Below, in pieces: positions 37,673-48,969 of a stretch of DNA of 64,000 bases (positions are counted from its first letter, which is position 1; every line of letters starts with the position of its first letter). The stretch comes from Brachypodius melanocephalos. Taxonomy: Eukaryota > Chordata > Aves > Passeriformes > Pycnonotidae. The stretch lies in contig VZSR01000514.1 of the NCBI GenBank assembly GCA_013398615.1, positions 10,832,116 through 10,896,115 on the forward strand, given 5' to 3'. The notes beneath the pieces were generated by a model. It was not told the DNA's origin. It searched no databases and saw only the letters and a program-made list of their open reading frames with translations. A program made the translations under genes and the position numbers.

Positions 37673-39017
37673 TACATGCATGGCCACCTGAAAATACCAG
37701 CACGGGGAGGACATCCCTTAGGAAACACAAATACCAAAGAAGTGGAGCAGCATCCAAATTCTCCCAGGCTGCACCTGGCTGCTGTTCATGCCCATCAGGA
37801 GGGCTTTCCCTGTGGGAAACTTGGCTCTGAAAGTAGTGCAGAGCAGACCTTCAATGCATGCCCATGGCAGGTTGCCATCCCCAGAGCGTGGGTATTGGGC
37901 TGATTTCAGGCAGGAGGGATGCAAGCACCTGCAATTCCTTAGGGATGGGGGCTCATGCAAGACTGGCTCACCTGCTCCTCTCAGGAGGCTTGGAAGGCAC
38001 TGAGCAGCGCAGATCTGAATTCTCCTCTTCTGGTGTGGCAGTGCCAGCCTGGGGCAGGGGGACAGTCACCAGGAGAGCATCCCATGACCACAGTGGTGGG
38101 GACAGCAGGGACAACAGAGACACCAGCCTTTGGAGGGGGCTGCAGTGGCTCGTGTGCTGCTGCCACGTCTTCTCCCCGCTCCGGGGAACAAATTACCCTC
38201 ATCCTTCTAACATTAGCAGCCATTTCCATAAGCAATTAACCTCTGTGTTACACCATCAAGCATCTGAAAAAGGTGTTGTGACACAGTTATTAAAGGATGG
38301 AAGGACTGGGTGCCTGGCATACATAATAAAGGGTGGCCTTGCTTTTCAACTCGAATTTCTAAACAGGGGCAGAATAAGTGAAAACTTTACCAAACAGAAA
38401 TATTTCACACTGTTTTGGGAAGGATTTGTTCTATGATTTGACAGAAAGACTTATATTTCAGCAAAGCAAATGACTACAGAAATTGTTTTCCATATTTGTC
38501 ACATTTTTAAAGGAAACTTTGCATATTTATTTTGCTTTTATTTTTTAATTTTACCTCCATGAAACTGATGAGTCCTGGTTGAGAACCAAACAGGATTTAC
38601 TGCTCCCCACTGGAGATGTGTGAACCTCACTGAGATCCTCAGCCTTGCTAAAACTTCCTTGGCTATTCTGGCCTCCCAGGGCTTCCCAGCAGTGCCACAA
38701 CACATGGGAGGTTTAAAAGAAGACTGCAGGTTAATCACTTTCCTGGTAATATGAGAAAGATGAGACCATTCAGCTGGAAAACAGGGAGGAAAAAGGCCAT
38801 TTCTTTGTAAAGGACTGTGCAGCTTTCCTTTTTATGCTGCTTTTTGTTCTCAGCCAAGAAGTTTCAGCCCTTCTGGGCTGGGGAAAGCCTGTGAAATCCC
38901 CACACTGTAACACCTGGTAATATGCAAAAAGTGTCCATAGATGTATATTTTTATAATCTACATTTTTAAATCCATATTTTTATAATGCTTAAACCTGTCA
39001 GGGATTTCACATATTAG
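37673..39017. other. Stretch without a recognised gene
   Basis: GC-rich until about 38180 with a 192-codon plus-strand frame at 37858-38436 that resembles no known protein and competes with frames on the other strand. AT-rich afterwards, with a loose tandem of ATTTTTATAAT words at 38941-38987. Confidence 0.5.
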
Positions 39018-39166
39018 GGAATCCCAGAATCCCAGACTGGTTTGGGTTGGGAGGGACCTTTAGAGCTCATCCCATCCCAGCTCCTGCCATGGCAGGGACA
39101 CCTTCCACTGTCCCAGGGTGCTCCAAACCCTGTCCAACCTGGCCTTAGACACTGCCAGGGATGGGG
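39018..39166 (-). mobile_element. CR1 LINE 3'-end fragment, antisense
   Basis: GGAATCCCAGAATCCCAGAC, TGGTTTGGGTTGGGAGGGAC, CTGCCATGGCAGGGACACCT and CCAACCTGGCCTTAGACACT are the reverse complement of the last 150 or so bases of the passerine-type CR1. Similarity to the 37270-37672 copy is high over the shared part, so both belong to the same or close subfamilies, inserted in opposite orientation. Confidence 0.9.
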
Positions 39167-40349
39167 TGGGATTTGTATGCCTTTTTGGTACCATTTGCTT
39201 TCTCAAAACTCCTTTCCTTCACCCATGCACATGAAGTTTTCTCTCCAAATCCCTGTGGAGCAGAAAGAACCACGACTGCCCCCAGCCAGGCTGCCAAGGA
39301 GTGTGGAGTCACTCTGCTCTTGCAGCACCACTGGGACTGGCTTTGTAGGAACCAAAATCTTCCACCAATATCTGGTTTTATGGCAAAAAACCATTAGAAA
39401 TAGTCAGTGGAGTGAATGGTAGAAGAGGGAGCTTTTCCCAAATAGTTCTGTGGGGTTTTTTTCCTTCCTGATTTCCCTTTTTATAACACAATGAGCCTGT
39501 ATGGTTTTATGTCCCATTTTTTGCAGTGAGGGGGACTTGACAAGGAAGGGTTAGGCCAACAACTGCCATATCTCTTTTTTTTTCTTTTTTTTTTTTTATT
39601 TAGGAAACAACACTGACACTTTTAATTGAAAGATCAAAGCAAGGCAAACACCATGACTCCAAACCTCTTCCCTTTTTATTTTCCCATAAATGAATGCTAT
39701 GGAGTTTATTAGTGGTGCCCCTAATGAGGTAACTTCAGCCCCAATTTCACATTATTAGCACTCTGTCTAGGAGAAGCTGATGATCTTTGGCCACTGTAAA
39801 ACATGATTCCCAGGCCAGGTGTTGGGCCCTCAGCCAAAATGCTCTGTTTTTCCCAACACTGCACTACAAAGGGCCTCAATGATGATAGGAAAGATATACT
39901 TCCTTTAGGGATCAGAGATAATTAACTCTTTATAGTTGCTCTTTTATTATTACTGAACCCATGCCAAACTTTTGCATTGCTTTACCTAATAAAAGTACCT
40001 CCTGCACTGCCGGTAGTATCCAAATTACTTTTTTCATTTGTTAACAGTTGGGCCTTTAACTGCTTTTTGAACTTCTTTGTTGTACAAAACTCTCCAAATT
40101 AGTCATTCCTGAGCATTTACACTGCATGCTTCTGCTCAGTTCCCAAACTTTGTAACGTAATTGTTCTTACCAAAAGGGAGGAATTTAGAAAATAGACAAA
40201 GAAGTCAAAATAACAACAGCATATGTTTTAAACAGCCACCTAAGGACTGTGTTTAAAGATACTGTGTGCTATGGTGGTGCCATAGCATTGAATTATTAGA
40301 TTTACAGGTTCATTAATAATAATATCACTGCTCGTTTGCAAATCTCCAA
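39167..40349. other. AT-rich stretch with a T-rich tract
   Basis: Mostly AT-rich DNA. A T-rich low-complexity run covers 39571-39600. No gene or clear repeat was recognised. Confidence 0.55.
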
Positions 40350-40440
40350 GAGCAGTAGGAAGCAGGGCAGTATCATCATCACCCCAGCTTTGCAGATGGG
40401 GAAGAGGGAGAGGGAACAAATTACTTTCCTGATGCTAAAA
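40350..40440 (-). mobile_element. MIR-like SINE fragment, antisense
   Basis: TATCATCATCACCCCAGCTT, then TGCAGATGGGGAAGAGGGAG and AACAAATTACTTTCCTGATG, follow the reverse complement of MIR: CCCATTTTACAGATGGGGAAACTGAGG and then TTAAGTGACTTGCCC. It ends within a few bases of a sense CR1 copy. Confidence 0.55.
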
Positions 40441-40447
40441 GAGCAGC

Positions 40448-40612
40448 ATGGGAACGGGCTGCCCAGGGAGGTGGTGGAGTTCCCATCCCTGGAGGTGTTT
40501 GAGGAATGACTGAACATGGGGTGGTTGACAAGGTGAGATTGGGCACAGCTTGGACTGGATAATCTCAAAGGTTGTTTTCCAATCTGGAATGTTTCTGTGA
40601 TTCTGTGAATTT
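40448..40612 (+). mobile_element. CR1 LINE 3' end of an older type, sense
   Basis: CATGGGAACGGGCTGCCCAG, GGAGGTGGTGGAGTTCCCAT, CCCTGGAGGTGTTTGAGGA, TTGGACTGGATAATCTCAAA and TTTCTGTGATTCTGTGAAT are in CR1 order in sense orientation. The GGTGGTGGAGTTCCCATCCC word and the GTTGTTTTCCAATCT end differ from the 37270-type copies, which points to a different and probably older subfamily. Confidence 0.85.
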
Positions 40613-41409
40613 GCTCATCCCCAGGAATGGGACTGTGCCTCAGGGCCAATCTCATGGCCAAGATCTGCTCACCCCCACAACAGAGACTGACAGAGCTGCC
40701 ACCTCTCTTCCTACCCCGTGACAGAGACATTTGGGGTTTGTAAGGAGAAACATGAATAAGATATCAATTAGTGTGTGCCAGTTCCTGGGGTTACTTGTGC
40801 TGAGATGCAGTGGAATATCCATCCCCTGGACAAGCCCTGGGCTGCAGTTCTGGCTTTCCTCCCAGCCTTGCAGAGGCAGGGCACATCCCTCACCCCGCCT
40901 CGCTGCCTGTGCTGGAGTATCTGCCATGGGAACAGCATTCCTGCTGTTGGAAAGACCTGCTCTCCTCAGAAAAAGAAAGGAATGTGTTCTGAGAAACACT
41001 GCATGTTGGATCAATACCCATTCTGCTCCCCAAGCTGGTATTTCCAGGGGGTTATTTATCTACAGCCATAGAGTTCTCAACTGAAGAGCAGATTGCTCAG
41101 TTTATACCCTGCAACCAGGTGAATAAAGATTTGCAGATTTGCCACTAAATCTGAATGCACATGGAAATGAAGAGAGAGGAAAAGAGATAAGTAATATTCA
41201 CTGCATTTGGGATTTGCTTTCCTTTTGAAGCTTCATCTGAACACAGACTAAAAACATAATCTTCCCAGATCCAGGCTCCAGGATTTTAATCTGGATTTCT
41301 GGCTGATAGCAATTAAAAGCTGACAGCACAGAAGTATTTTATTTAAAAGAATGATTGGCCTAATAGTATTCAACCGAAGCATGGCCTCCAGATTGGAGCT
41401 GCTCACATA
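40613..41409. other. Stretch without a recognised gene
   Basis: Chance frames overlap on both strands at 40652-41084. AT-leaning from 41100. No exon, RNA gene or clear repeat was recognised. Confidence 0.5.
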
Positions 41410-41543
41410 TATAAAGTGTGGGGAATAGCTGAGTTACTCAAGATCACAAAGGGAGTTAATAGAACTGGGATCCACATTCAACGTCTTTTTCATTATCAGC
41501 TCTTTGTTCTACCCATTAGTATACACTGACTCCCTTTGGTAAG
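41410..41543 (-). mobile_element. MIR-like SINE fragment, antisense
   Basis: TTACTCAAGATCACAAAGGG, AGTTAATAGAACTGGGATCC and TCTTTGTTCTACCCATTAGT with ACACTGACTCCC follow the reverse complement of MIR: TTGCCCAAGGTCACACAG, GTGGCAGAGCTGGGATTTGA, then TGCTCTAACCACTAGACCAC and ACTGCCTCCC. Word order is preserved over more than 100 bases. Confidence 0.6.
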
Positions 41544-41806
41544 ATCCTTTGTATTTCCAACTTATCAGGGTCTCATAAATGAAAGCCATGTGCTTTTATC
41601 TACTCATTCCCTTTAATAAGTGTCACAAACATTCTGTGTGATTGATTAACTGGTAACAAGAAAGAGACAAAATAGGAATATGCATATTAGCATATTTTTC
41701 TTTGCTCAAAGAAATGCATTTTATACATATGTGGTACTTACAATGTATCAAGCTGCCAAAAGTTTTAAACAAACGAGGAACTGAATTACAGTACAAAACA
41801 CAGTGG
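41544..41806. other. AT-rich spacer
   Basis: AT-rich single-copy sequence between two ancient repeats; nothing recognised in it. Confidence 0.5.
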
Positions 41807-41882
41807 CGAGGCCAGATTTATCCTTGGTGTAACTCACTGATGTTAGCAGAGTTAAGGGAGAGTTAAGAGATGAAATAGGCTC
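41807..41882. mobile_element. Ancient palindromic MITE-like element, both arms visible
   Basis: The left arm AGGCCAGATTTATCCTTGG with TGTAACTC matches the palindromic amniote repeat theme GGCCAGATTCATCCCTGGTGTAACTCC. The right arm, GAGTTAA followed by GATGAAATAGGC, is a decayed inverted copy. The centre CACTGATGTTAGCAG stands where the usual CCATTGACTTCAATGG lies. This is the most complete of the palindromic relics in the window. Confidence 0.55.
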
Positions 41883-41929
41883 ACCACATGTACATGAAAC
41901 ACCCCAGTAAGCTCAGAGGGATGTTCACA

Positions 41930-42025
41930 GATTTTGCAGCCAGAAAGGACTGTTAGGATCATATCATCTGACTTCCCGCAGAAACAGGGTGAGAAGATTT
42001 CACCCATTTCCCCATTCCACCCAGC
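41930..42025 (-). mobile_element. Ancient amniote CR1 3' end, antisense
   Basis: GCAGCCAGAAAGGACTGTTA, GGATCATATCATCTGACTTC, CAGAAACAGGGTGAGAAGAT and TTCACCCATTTCCCC follow the CR1 end best known from turtles and crocodilians: AAGGCCAGAAGGGACCATTG, TGATCATCTAGTCTGACCTC, ACACAGGCCATAGAAC, TTCACCCAGTAATTCC. It differs clearly from the avian-type CR1 ends elsewhere in this window, so it is a much older insertion. Confidence 0.6.
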
Positions 42026-44474
42026 TGATGGACTGAAAGATTACATTCCCTTCCCGTTGGGAGGGGAGTCGTTTGGAACTGCTGAGGGAAGATGCTCTGT
42101 GTACCCTGGAAGATCTGAGCATCCTCCCCTCACCCCTGATGGCAGTAGGAGGCTTTGCTCATTCAGTTCACGCTGCATTTGGCTCTGATGGGACTGAGAT
42201 GGAGGCTGAAAGGCCTCATTGCACCCAGTTTGGAAGCACTGTCCCTTGGAGGGTTTGTGCCTGAGCTGCTCCTCTCTGCAGTGAGGTGAGCACAGGCTGA
42301 GGTGGGAAGCATTGAGAGCAGATTGGAGCGTGAATTCACCTGTTCTGGGCATGAAAAGCTCATGCAGAGGTGCAGAAGGGACCTGGCAGTGGTTAGCATT
42401 GCCATCCTAAAAAACACCTGATCCCAAGGAATGACACGTCTATGGCAGCCGAGGCACAAGAACAGATTAACCTGGAGCGCTGACACTCAGCTCTGTGTGA
42501 GATTCACTGCACCACTGCTCCATGTGCCAGCTCTGGGGCAGGAAATAAAACTTTTTGGTTTGTTATATGCAAGAAGGAATAAACTCTGTATGAGTGCATT
42601 TACTGAAATGCCTCCTCTGCACACCTTTGGAGGTGCCAGTCTCAAACTGAACTGTAATATTTCTCTAACATTTTAGCATCTATAACCCCCTGAGTATGTT
42701 GGCATCTTAACCACTAAGAGCTCTCCTTGCTCTCCAGACAACCCCTTCCAGCACATCAGTGCTGTGATTGCTCCCTGTGATCCACAGTGATGCCCAGTCA
42801 GTGCATTTCATGATTAAGATTCATAGATTAAGTTCTGTAAAAGTCTTGTGAGGTGTTAAATGGTCCCTGAATTATGATGGGAAGCTGAGCCATGGAGCAG
42901 ACTTAGTGACATTTTTACCCTTTGCAAAGCTAGACCAAGGGCTAGAACCTCCCCATGCATCTCTTTGGCTTTGTTGGACCAGAGGATATGTCTCCCTCCT
43001 ATAAAAATCATCCTGGGTGATTTCCCACTCTGCTCTTTAAATGCAGCTGAAGAACAAGTCAGATCTTTTCCCTTATGCTGCAGTTTATTTCTACGAAGTA
43101 CTACACAAGCACAAATCCGTTAGGATTCATCCCATCTATGTATTTCCTGACATAATCTGCCTTTTTTACCTCCTGAACTCTGATCCTGAACCCAGGGCCA
43201 TGCTAATCCTGAGAAGATCTCCAGGATAACTCTGCTCTGCACTCCCAGCTCTGGCATCTTATCTCACTGCCAGTTGTTTGGAGAGACAGGCACATTTGCA
43301 AGATTATTTTCTGGCTTGTGGCAGCAGAAATCAGAAACAGATTATTTGAAATGAGCAGCTCCTACCATTTTATCTCCAGGCCAGGTGGACATGGATGACC
43401 TAGAAGGATATATTTAGCAGGGAACACTTCAGACCAGGGTGCATGTGTGTATCCAGTTACTAACTGTTAATCATGTCTCCTTCCCCTAAATTGGCCAAAG
43501 CGAAGGACACCTGGCAATTCTGGAACATTCCTGTTAGATTACTAATATCAATATTAAGTAAAGAGCTTGAAGAATGTCACATTAGTTTCTGATGGCTCCC
43601 TTCCGCCATACTTCTGGCCAGCAGGCTTTGGCAGATGTGGCTCCATTCTGTCCAAATGCAATCCAGGGTTTAAGAATGTGCTCACTTTCCTGGGACCATC
43701 TGTTTGCTTTTCTGCTGAAGGAACTCCAGCCTCTTTGGCAACCTCAGTGTATTGTACTCAATAAATCCTGACATGTAGCAAATTTTTTTGGCAGATCTTG
43801 AATCTGAATGTCATCCAAATTGTTCATTATTGATATTAAAACCGATTTGTGCATCACCAACCATTAAAGGAATGCATTAAATATCCCCACAAATGAGAAA
43901 CCGAGTAGTCCATCAGAATACATTTATCAGCAGCAATGTTAAAATGGAAGAAGAGTTCCAGGGCTTTTTCTGCTACTGCAACAGCCGAGATCTAAGAGCA
44001 GCTGCAGAACCCAAAAAGATACAAAGAGCAAATGCACAAGATGAAAAGTCAAAAGGAAGGTGCCCAACGACTACCTGGTATGGTCTAACATGTGCTGTCT
44101 GGAGCAGGGAGTAGAACCTTGCACCTTCCTCACTCCACAAATCCAGTGTGACCACAGCAAGGTCTCTTCACCCTCCGTGGGTTTGACATCCTCTTCAAGT
44201 CATCATCTACACTGCAGGATCTTCAAGGCATCATCAGGCTTGCAAACAGTGACTGTGAATTTTTTTTTTTTACTATACCCTGATGTCCAGAATGGACATC
44301 TGTAGCATGACAAAGTGTAATGAACCTTTCAAAGTGAATTTCTACAAAAAATAACGATGTGTACTTTTTGTGCATGTAGAGTGTATACCCACGTTATCTT
44401 TAATTAGAAATGAATAATTTTCTAGATAAGGAAATTGGTGTAAAATTAAGTTTACCAGACTTATTTTTAAGGTC
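42026..44474. other. Stretch without a recognised gene
   Basis: Mixed composition. ORFs of up to 107 codons overlap on both strands at 41934-42486, partly crossing the ancient CR1 end. A T run lies at about 44261-44271. No exon or RNA gene was recognised. Confidence 0.5.
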
Positions 44475-44523
44475 TGATTTCCATTGGAGTTTTGCATAAG
44501 CGCTGTGGGGTTATTGGGCTCCA
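44475..44523. mobile_element. Half of an ancient palindromic MITE-like element
   Basis: TGATTTCCATTGGAGTTTTG, then CATAAGCGCTGTGGGGTTAT and TGGGCTCC, resemble the centre and right arm of a palindromic amniote repeat with CAATGGAAGTTTTGCCTGAG, TAAGGACTGCAGGATTGGGC. One arm only; the left arm is not evident. Confidence 0.4.
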
Positions 44524-45049
44524 ATTGTTCCTGGTGTTTCATTTGTCAGCATTCAGACTACGTATTTCACATGATTTTTCACAAAAAACTCACAGAAGCT
44601 TTGGAAAAATCTTACACTTGATCTGCCATATAGAAATGAACTTCATTTCTTATGAAACATATTTTAAAAATATCTATAGTTAGCCAATGTAACAATCTAT
44701 CCTGATACACCACATTGAGAACGAGGATTCTGCTGACATTTCTTCATCTTTCCTTGCTCCTGCTCCAACAACTATTAAAAATTCTCATATGAAGTTTTTC
44801 CCTTTTCTAGTTGGACACAGATGACAAAAAGTAGAAACCAGACAACTGTTTCAATGGCACTGAGACTGTACAGTCTCACAGCAGTAGTTGGATCCAAACC
44901 CAAGTGTTGGCTCCAGAAGGAGCATCACCATTCTGCTTCCTTTGTCTTTTTTCTTTGCAACAGGTGGCTCAGGAATGTCTCATTTCTGGAGAAGCTTTTC
45001 TCCATGAGCTGAGTGGGTTTTGGTAACCCGGGAGTCAGTCTCTTTTCTC
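44524..45049. other. AT-rich stretch, nothing recognised
   Basis: AT-rich single-copy DNA with only short frames. No repeat or gene was recognised before the CR1 copy. Confidence 0.5.
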
Positions 45050-45306
45050 AGGTAACAAGTGAAAGGATGAGAGGAAATGGCCTCAACGTGTGTCAGGGGA
45101 GGTTTGGGTTGGGCATTAACAAAAATTTCTTCACCAAAAGGGTTGTGCAGCCCAGGGCAGTGGTGAAATCACCACTCCTGAAGGGAGTAAAAGCCGTGTG
45201 GCTGTGGCACCTGGAGATATGGGTTAGTGGTGGCCTTGGCAGTGCTGGGGAATGCTTGGACTTGGTGATCTCAGAGCTCTTCTCCAATCTAAAGGATTCT
45301 GTAACT
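45050..45306 (+). mobile_element. CR1 LINE 3' end of an older type, sense
   Basis: GGTAACAAGTGAAAGGATGA, GAGGAAATGGCCTCAACGTG, GTCAGGGGAGGTTTGGGTTG, AAAAATTTCTTCACCAAAAG, GGTTGTGCAGCCCAGGGCAG, CTTGGACTTGGTGATCTCAG and TCTAAAGGATTCTGTAAC are CR1 3'-region words in the correct order and in sense orientation. About 255 bases survive. The 104-codon frame at 45013-45327 lies across it and has no independent meaning. Confidence 0.85.
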
Positions 45307-46039
45307 CCTCCTCTTTATGTGGAGTGAACATGCAGCCTCGACAGCATGCTAAACTTTTGAACTTTTCCTATATATTCTCCAGACACCCTTGCAGATCCTT
45401 CCCCAGTTAATCTAATGCTGCTGAAAGGCTGCAGATTGATAGCTCAGGAGACCAAAGCCTGTTGTTACAAGCAGGTAATTATTCAGTAGGATAAATGCTT
45501 CCTCCCATCACCCCGTCACGGTGACTCCAGCCCGGCAGCAGCCAGACCAGGGCTGGGATGGGGGCACTGCCTCTGCTACAGCTCCAAAATCGGTCTCTTT
45601 GCCCAGTTCAGTGCCACTCACAGACGTAGCATGGATTTTAGGATGGAGCAACCTCTCCACTGGAAAATGGAGGGAGGGTGCCAACACTTATAGGTCTCTC
45701 TATTACCAAGCTGGCTCTGTTACAAGCGGCACACAGCGATTTCAGTGAGCAGCCCTCCAGCCTCAAGCCAGGGCACAAGGGTTTGAGGAAATATGTTAAC
45801 AATATCTCCCCGTGTGACAGGGGAACTGTACTTTTAATCAGCTCTGCTCCTTGAGGTGATCGCTCTCTCCCGCTCTGCTCCTAGCACAGCACAGAGTAGG
45901 GGAAAGCACTTCACTGGCTCTGAGGGGTTTTATTTCCTTATCAAGATGGGTGGTTTTTATCATTGCTGTTCTTCTGGTTTGTCTCACTTTCATCAAACTG
46001 CTGGGCCTATTAAATGAATAGAGGATCACTCCATATATT
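45307..46039. other. Stretch without a recognised gene
   Basis: Mixed sequence with short chance frames; no repeat, exon or RNA gene recognised. Confidence 0.5.
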
Positions 46040-46125
46040 TCAGTTGGGATTAAACTCCCTGCTCTGATATCCTGCTTTTTGCTGTTACAGTCTCTTCTCC
46101 TCTCCACTTGGCCACATCACCCTGT
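46040..46125 (-). mobile_element. Possible MIR-like SINE fragment, antisense
   Basis: TTGGGATTAAACTCCCTGCT, then a pyrimidine-rich part and CACTTGGCCACATCACCCTG, resemble the reverse complement of the MIR 5' half (GGGATTTGAACCCAGGTCT ... CACTAGGCCACACTGCCTC). The middle is diverged, so this is the weakest of the MIR calls. Confidence 0.4.
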
Positions 46126-48079
46126 AGGGGCTGACATTCAGTCAACAGCTCCTGCTTTCCTCTGCATAGGAGTGCAAATTCCTCTCGTATTTTGTGTATT
46201 CCTTGCAATGTGAATCTGTACAAACCAGTGCAGTGGGAACAGAGGTGGCAATTGGGATGGATCAGTTAATAACTAGTGAGATAAAAGTCTGTCCTTAAGG
46301 TGACATTCTGCTCCTGGTCATTTAGTACTGCCTGAAAACTCCTGGCTTTGCTGAGGCAGGCATTGCCCAGGTGGGACACAAGGAGCTGGGTACTCCTTTG
46401 CATATTTATGGGAATCTTCTACTATATGAACTGGCAACTTTGCTATCAATCCTATTCCATCACTGTCCCTATTAAATGTTCATGTAACCCAGGGTTTTAT
46501 CACTGGCTGAGAGGACACCCTCGTGGATGTCAGGAAATGTGTATTCTATTTCCTGTACCATGTTGGATAATGGATTCTCCATGGGTTTGGATTTCCATAT
46601 GGAAACCTGGGATATTAATTCCTAACCTGTTCCTGGAATTTATGGAGCTTAATGGATGAGAAGTTATACCTAATTAAGCACAAGTGATTGGTATGGAAGA
46701 AGAGGCTGGCTCTGATTGTGCCCTGGTGTTCAGACATGATCTTTACCCCAACTATTTCTGCTAAAACACCAATGTTCCAGCAGAGCTGGTAGCATCCCCA
46801 GTCCCAGGTATAATAGCTTTGCAAGTCACTACATAATACTGTGGCAGATAATTCTGACAGCCAGCTCCCACAGGAAATAACAGCAGTCAGAAACTCGACC
46901 ACCTTCCAGTGGAAGAACAAGATGTACTCCTGAACTTGCCTCCTCAGTCATCAAGGCTCAGCAGCATGTACATCAGGAACAGAAACAAAACCTTTCCAAA
47001 TAAAACACCAGGCTGCTTCCACAGGAGAGGACAGGAGAAAGAAAGCATCTGAGGGATGTTACTCATCTCCCTTAATACACTGTTCTGAAGTGCATCAATA
47101 CACGGTGTGGGGGTGGCACAAGAAATGACACAGCCTCACGAGTCATGCAGGGCTTAGGGCAAATGCTGGTGGCCAGCTAGGCTCCATTTCTTTGGAAAAA
47201 TGGAGCCAATAAACACTTACTGCCCTGCAAAGACTGCAACTTGTTTCTTAGGAGCAGAGCTGCCACTGAACATGCACCAGCTGGTAGGAAAAGCTTTGCA
47301 GTTCAATAGCACCTTCTATCTGCAAGACTGCCAAAATAATAATAGTTGCTCTGCTCTCTCTAGTAGAACATAATCATGAAATGGAAAACAGATGGTTTTT
47401 TTTTTTTTGCCTGTAGGACATGAAAATAATTGATTTAGGACTATAATTTTTAATAGTAGGACTGTGGAAGTCCTAAAACTCCCTAGGAGCTGGGAGCATA
47501 TTCCAATGGAAAGATGACTCAGTGCTGCTCATTCTTACTCTACTTATTCTTTTTCACCAAACATCCTGTGCTGGCCACAGCTACAGAGCAGATTTGAGTG
47601 TATGGGGCTGTGAGAATCTTTGGTCTGAAGTGATATGACAAATCTTATATCTTTATGGTTTAACTTGTGTTGGATTCATTAGGAAAGAGACATGTTGGAA
47701 GTACAGGACAAGCAGTGGCCTCATCATGCCAACGCCCATTGACAAAGACAGGAACCATGTATAAATGACAGCTGGTGGTGTTTTCAGGTGTTCTCCTCTG
47801 CAAGAAGGATTTCAGTGTACCAGGGGAAAACACTCAGAAGGGTAAAACTGTCCTCATGATCAGGGCCAGTCACTCCTCTTTTATTTCAAGCATTTGGATG
47901 TTCTTTCCTCCAGCTCTACTGAATATATAAATATTTGTAGTGGTTCAGATGTTGGAGTGGAATAAGATGATCTTACTTTAGAAGCGTTAAATGTATTTCC
48001 TCACAAAACAATTGTCACTCTGTGACAACACCATGTGACCTTTTGATGGCTGCAATAACAATCTGAAAGGGCTGGGAGG
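46126..48079. other. Stretch without a recognised gene
   Basis: AT-leaning DNA with a T run at about 47396-47409 and frames of up to about 103 codons at 46348-46920 on both strands, none with a recognisable domain. Confidence 0.5.
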
Positions 48080-48144
48080 GGAGGTTGGAATGAGATGACT
48101 TTTAGGGAACCTTCCAACCCAAACCATCCTTGTGATGATTCTTT
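48080..48144 (+). mobile_element. CR1 LINE 3'-end fragment, sense
   Basis: GAGGTTGGAATGAGATGACT, TTTAGGGAACCTTCCAACCC and AAACCATCCTTGTGATGATT are the last about 60 bases of CR1 in sense orientation. Confidence 0.8.
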
Positions 48145-48807
48145 GTCTTGTACATACTCATTGAAATCTTGGGCTGAAGTCACACACCTCCACCTCAGCA
48201 GCCACTTTAGGTGACCCTAAAGAACCACAAACTATTTTCTGTACAGATATTCCACAACTGAAAGATTATTTGATCAAACCTATCATGGGTTTTAATTAAT
48301 TCAGCAAATATTGAATCCACTAACAACTGTTGCTTAGAAAGCAAATTCCATGGGGCAGGGATAGATGGGATCTCTGTGTTGAGTATTACACAAAACGTAT
48401 TGACCACATCAATAGCAAACAGGGATCTAAAATGTCACTACTGAACACAGATAGAATTCAGCAATTTCTTTTTATCTGAGGATGAAACTCCCACTGTACC
48501 AGCAGATTTCAACAGAACCACTTGCCTGCTCAAATCAAATCAAGTATTTTGGAAATAAAATCTGAAACAGTTAAAAGTGAGGCCTGAGAATTGAGGTGCA
48601 GCTGACTGATCTCACTCATATGATCCAGAGAGGGGAAATTTTGATTTGTGTGACAATTTAGTGATTTACAAAGTGGAATTCTCATGGGATAGCAGGGCAG
48701 AAATCCAATTCTATTGCAGCAGGAAAAAGCCAGGGAGGATTTGGGTGTATCAAAAATGTTCTGTAAACTCAAGATATTAATAATATTGCTATGTGTTAAT
48801 TTTATCA
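48145..48807. other. AT-rich stretch between two CR1 ends
   Basis: AT-rich single-copy sequence with no gene or other repeat recognised. Confidence 0.5.
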
Positions 48808-48969
48808 CAGGAATCACAGAATCAAAAATTGCCTGGGTTGGAAGGTGATTAAAAATCATCTCATTCCACCTCCTGCCATGGGCAGAGACTCCTTCCACTA
48901 TCCCAGGTTGCTCCAAGCCCCATCCAACCTGGCCTTGGACACTTCCAGGGATAAGACATCCACAACAAA
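48808..48969 (-). mobile_element. CR1 LINE 3'-end fragment, antisense
   Basis: GGAATCACAGAATCAAAAAT, TGCCTGGGTTGGAAGGTGAT, CTCCTGCCATGGGCAGAGAC, CCATCCAACCTGGCCTTGGA and CACTTCCAGGGATAAGACAT are the reverse complement of about 150 bases of the CR1 3' end, including the GGATGGGGC-type position seen here as GGATAAGAC. Confidence 0.9.

Noticed and set aside
37858..38436. 192-codon plus-strand frame as a gene
   Set aside because: No domain, overlapped by minus-strand and other plus-strand frames, and composition changes midway from GC-rich to AT-rich without any change in the translation pattern expected of a gene.
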